Of a stretch of DNA of 6,780 nucleotides, positions 5,397 to 6,780 are shown one piece after another; position 1 is the first letter of the stretch, and every line of letters begins with the position of its first letter. The stretch is from Chloroflexota bacterium. GTDB lineage: Bacteria > Chloroflexota > Limnocylindria > QHBO01. The stretch spans positions 1 through 6,780 of the forward strand of contig JACDBZ010000162.1 of NCBI GenBank assembly GCA_013694645.1, given 5' to 3'. Made by a program: the position numbers and the translations under genes. Under the pieces are notes generated by a model. The model was not told the origin of the DNA. It saw only the letters and a program-made list of their open reading frames with translations, and made no database searches.

Positions 5397-6780
5397 GAAG
5401 GCCCTCCGGGTCGTAGAACGGCGGCCGGACGACGACGGCGGATCGCCCATCGACCTCCACCTGCTCGGGGAACGGCGCGCGCTTGAGCCAACCGAGCATG
5501 ACAGCATGGCCGAGTACCGGCGAGGAGAAGCTCGAGGCAACGTGGCCGATCACCTCCCGTTCGAACCAGATCGGGCTGCCCTCGATTGGTGCCGTGCCCG
5601 GCATCGTCAGTCCCACCAGCCGGCGGTCATCGGGCAGCTGTGCCGTGCGGGCCAGGGCGCTGCGACCGACGAAGTCGGGCTTCCCCATCTTGACGGCCCA
5701 GTCCATCCCGAGCCGTCGTGGCGTCGAGTCGAGCTCCGAGTCCATGCCCACGATCACGTTGCCCTTCTCCAGTCGCAGGGCCTGGAGCGCCTGGAGGCCA
5801 TGGGGCGCGATGCCAAGATCGTGGCCGTGCGCCATCAGTGCTCGCCACAGCTCCAGCGACCGCTCGACGGGGTGGTGCAGCTCGAAGGACATCTCCCCGG
5901 TGAAGCTGAGCCGCATCACGTGGCACGGCACACCCGCCACTTCGGCGTGCACGTGCTGGAGGAAGCGCGGCTGTGCGGAAAGTCCCACGCGCTCCAGCAG
6001 TTGGCCCGCAAGCGGACCGGTGACATTGATCGCCGCGAGCGACATCGTCCGGTCCAGCACGTGAACGCGGAGCCCCCATGTCTCGATCCAGTCGCGCACC
6101 CACATCTCCGCGTGGCCTGCCCCCGCGGAGGTGAAGGTGAGCACAAATCGCGACTCCGCTTCCCGGCAGATCATGCCGTCGTCCATGAGATGGCCTCGCT
6201 CATTGAGCAACAGGGCGTAGCGAGAGCGGCCGACGCGGATGTCGGCGACCCCCGCGGGATACAGCCGCTCCAGGAACTCAACGGCATCCGGTCCGGAGAC
6301 GACCAGCTTTCCGAGCGTGCTCACGTCGCCGAGCGAAACCGCCTCGCGCACCGCCCAGTACTCGGCAACGTGGTCGCCATAGTGCCACGGCCGCCACCAG
6401 CCCCCGAACCTGTCCATGCGCGCGCCGAGGACGAGGTGCTCGTCGTGAAGTGGAGTGCGACGGAACGCGTCGACATGCACGCCGGCAGCGGCTTCGGCGA
6501 GCGTGATCTGACGCGACGCCGGGCGCGCGGTGAACGGATCCGGGATCGCCCCGGCCCGGTCGGCGATGAAGGCACGGACGTACGGCAGACAGACGCTTCC
6601 CTGGCAGGTCCCGGTCCCTATCAGGCTGGCGCGCTTGACCAGCTCGAGCTCCTGAAACCCGCGATCCCAGACGCCCGCGAGATCCTCGACGCTCACGCGG
6701 GAGCAGGGGCAGACCGTGCCCGTGGTCGGGCACTCCGGGAGCGGAAATGCCTCGGCCGCCGGCCCGACGACGGTGACCGC
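5383..6780 (-). CDS. soxA: Sarcosine oxidase alpha subunit, C-terminal half (5' end beyond window)
   Basis: 465 residues are visible and the frame is open to the window edge; full SoxA proteins have about 950-1000. The missing part should carry the N-terminal Fer2-like and NAD/FAD-binding regions. The visible part starts with a cysteine-rich segment: C17, CPC (C24, C26), VSVEDLAGVWDRGFQELELVKRA, then GTCQGSVC (C59, C64). This corresponds to the BFD-like region joining the two halves. From about residue 110 the GcvT-like folate-binding domain follows, with VREAVSLGDVSTLGKLVVSGPDA (about 144-166), LNERGHLMDDG, NVTGPLAGQLL, SFTGEMSFELHHP and EKGNVIVGMDSE. A GcvT C-terminal barrel lies at about 386-453. 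In the family this domain passes the methyl-derived carbon to tetrahydrofolate. A GTG at 6696 is in frame but lies after the CPC motif and is not the start. All four cysteines suited to a [2Fe-2S] cluster are present. Confidence 0.94.
   Translation of the reverse strand, partial: AVTVVGPAAEAFPLPECPTTGTVCPCSRVSVEDLAGVWDRGFQELELVKRASLIGTGTCQGSVCLPYVRAFIADRAGAIPDPFTARPASRQITLAEAAAGVHVDAFRRTPLHDEHLVLGARMDRFGGWWRPWHYGDHVAEYWAVREAVSLGDVSTLGKLVVSGPDAVEFLERLYPAGVADIRVGRSRYALLLNERGHLMDDGMICREAESRFVLTFTSAGAGHAEMWVRDWIETWGLRVHVLDRTMSLAAINVTGPLAGQLLERVGLSAQPRFLQHVHAEVAGVPCHVMRLSFTGEMSFELHHPVERSLELWRALMAHGHDLGIAPHGLQALQALRLEKGNVIVGMDSELDSTPRRLGMDWAVKMGKPDFVGRSALARTAQLPDDRRLVGLTMPGTAPIEGSPIWFEREVIGHVASSFSSPVLGHAVMLGWLKRAPFPEQVEVDGRSAVVVRPPFYDPEGLRARA
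5403..5407 (-). promoter_or_regulatory. Internal ribosome binding site inside the end of soxA
   Basis: On the minus strand GGAGG is followed by a 6-nt spacer and GTG (5396-5394). It overlaps the codons for the last residues of SoxA and decides the start of the short gamma-slot gene, which would otherwise have no ATG outside the soxA overlap. Confidence 0.7.

Noticed and set aside
5397..5540. ATG at 5540 as the start of the gamma-slot gene
   Set aside because: The extra 48 residues are a Ser/Arg-rich shadow of soxA, while the GTG at 5396 has GGAGG at ideal distance.
6694..6696. GTG at 6696 as the start of a short soxA
   Set aside because: The frame continues upstream through the CPC cysteine motif to the window edge, and the family has about 500 more residues at the N-terminus.
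1..6780. Transfer RNA, ribosomal RNA, CRISPR array, insertion sequence, or defence or toxin-antitoxin system
   Set aside because: No cloverleaf-like segment, regularly spaced direct repeats, transposase, nuclease or toxin-like small gene pair was seen on either strand.

Overview
The window is GC-rich bacterial DNA with densely packed genes, GGAGG-type ribosome binding sites and no recognisable mobile element, CRISPR array or RNA gene. Gene content (a heterotetrameric sarcosine oxidase operon, a DUF2269 membrane protein, an AI-2E/PerM permease and a beta-propeller-like remnant) together with composition suggests a soil or freshwater Chloroflexota or Actinomycetota lineage. This is inferred from style only, because no phylogenetic marker lies in the window.

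Left part (1-1859): a short non-coding flank with a bulged hairpin, then a stand-alone receiver-domain response regulator (184-561, +). It converges on an AI-2E-family permease (558-1859, -), and the two genes share a single CTAG as their stop codons. Middle part (1860-3558): a gene-poor stretch with a short minus-strand ORF that looks like the last blade of a beta-propeller-type protein (1998-2252). It is followed by a four-helix DUF2269-type membrane protein (2365-2823, +) with its own candidate promoter and a strong hairpin after its stop. Next comes a heme-oxygenase-fold protein related to the TenA/PqqC/CADD group (2968-3558, +), whose predicted metal site looks incomplete.

Right part (3575-6780, minus strand): an operon in the order soxA (5' end outside the window), a short gamma-slot gene, soxB, soxD. 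The junctions overlap by 14, 4 (ATGA) and 1 nt (TGATG), so the subunits are probably made by coupled translation. In characterised relatives the complex oxidises sarcosine or related N-methyl amines at a covalent FMN in SoxB and passes the one-carbon unit to tetrahydrofolate in the GcvT-like domain of SoxA. It thereby links N-methylated osmolyte breakdown to glycine and one-carbon metabolism.

The points most worth a second look are a CxC-x32-Cx4C cysteine set in SoxA that could hold an Fe-S cluster, a much shortened SoxG-like subunit between soxA and soxB, and the incomplete metal site of the neighbouring heme-oxygenase-fold protein. I see no evidence of a defence system or of a wholly new type of system.
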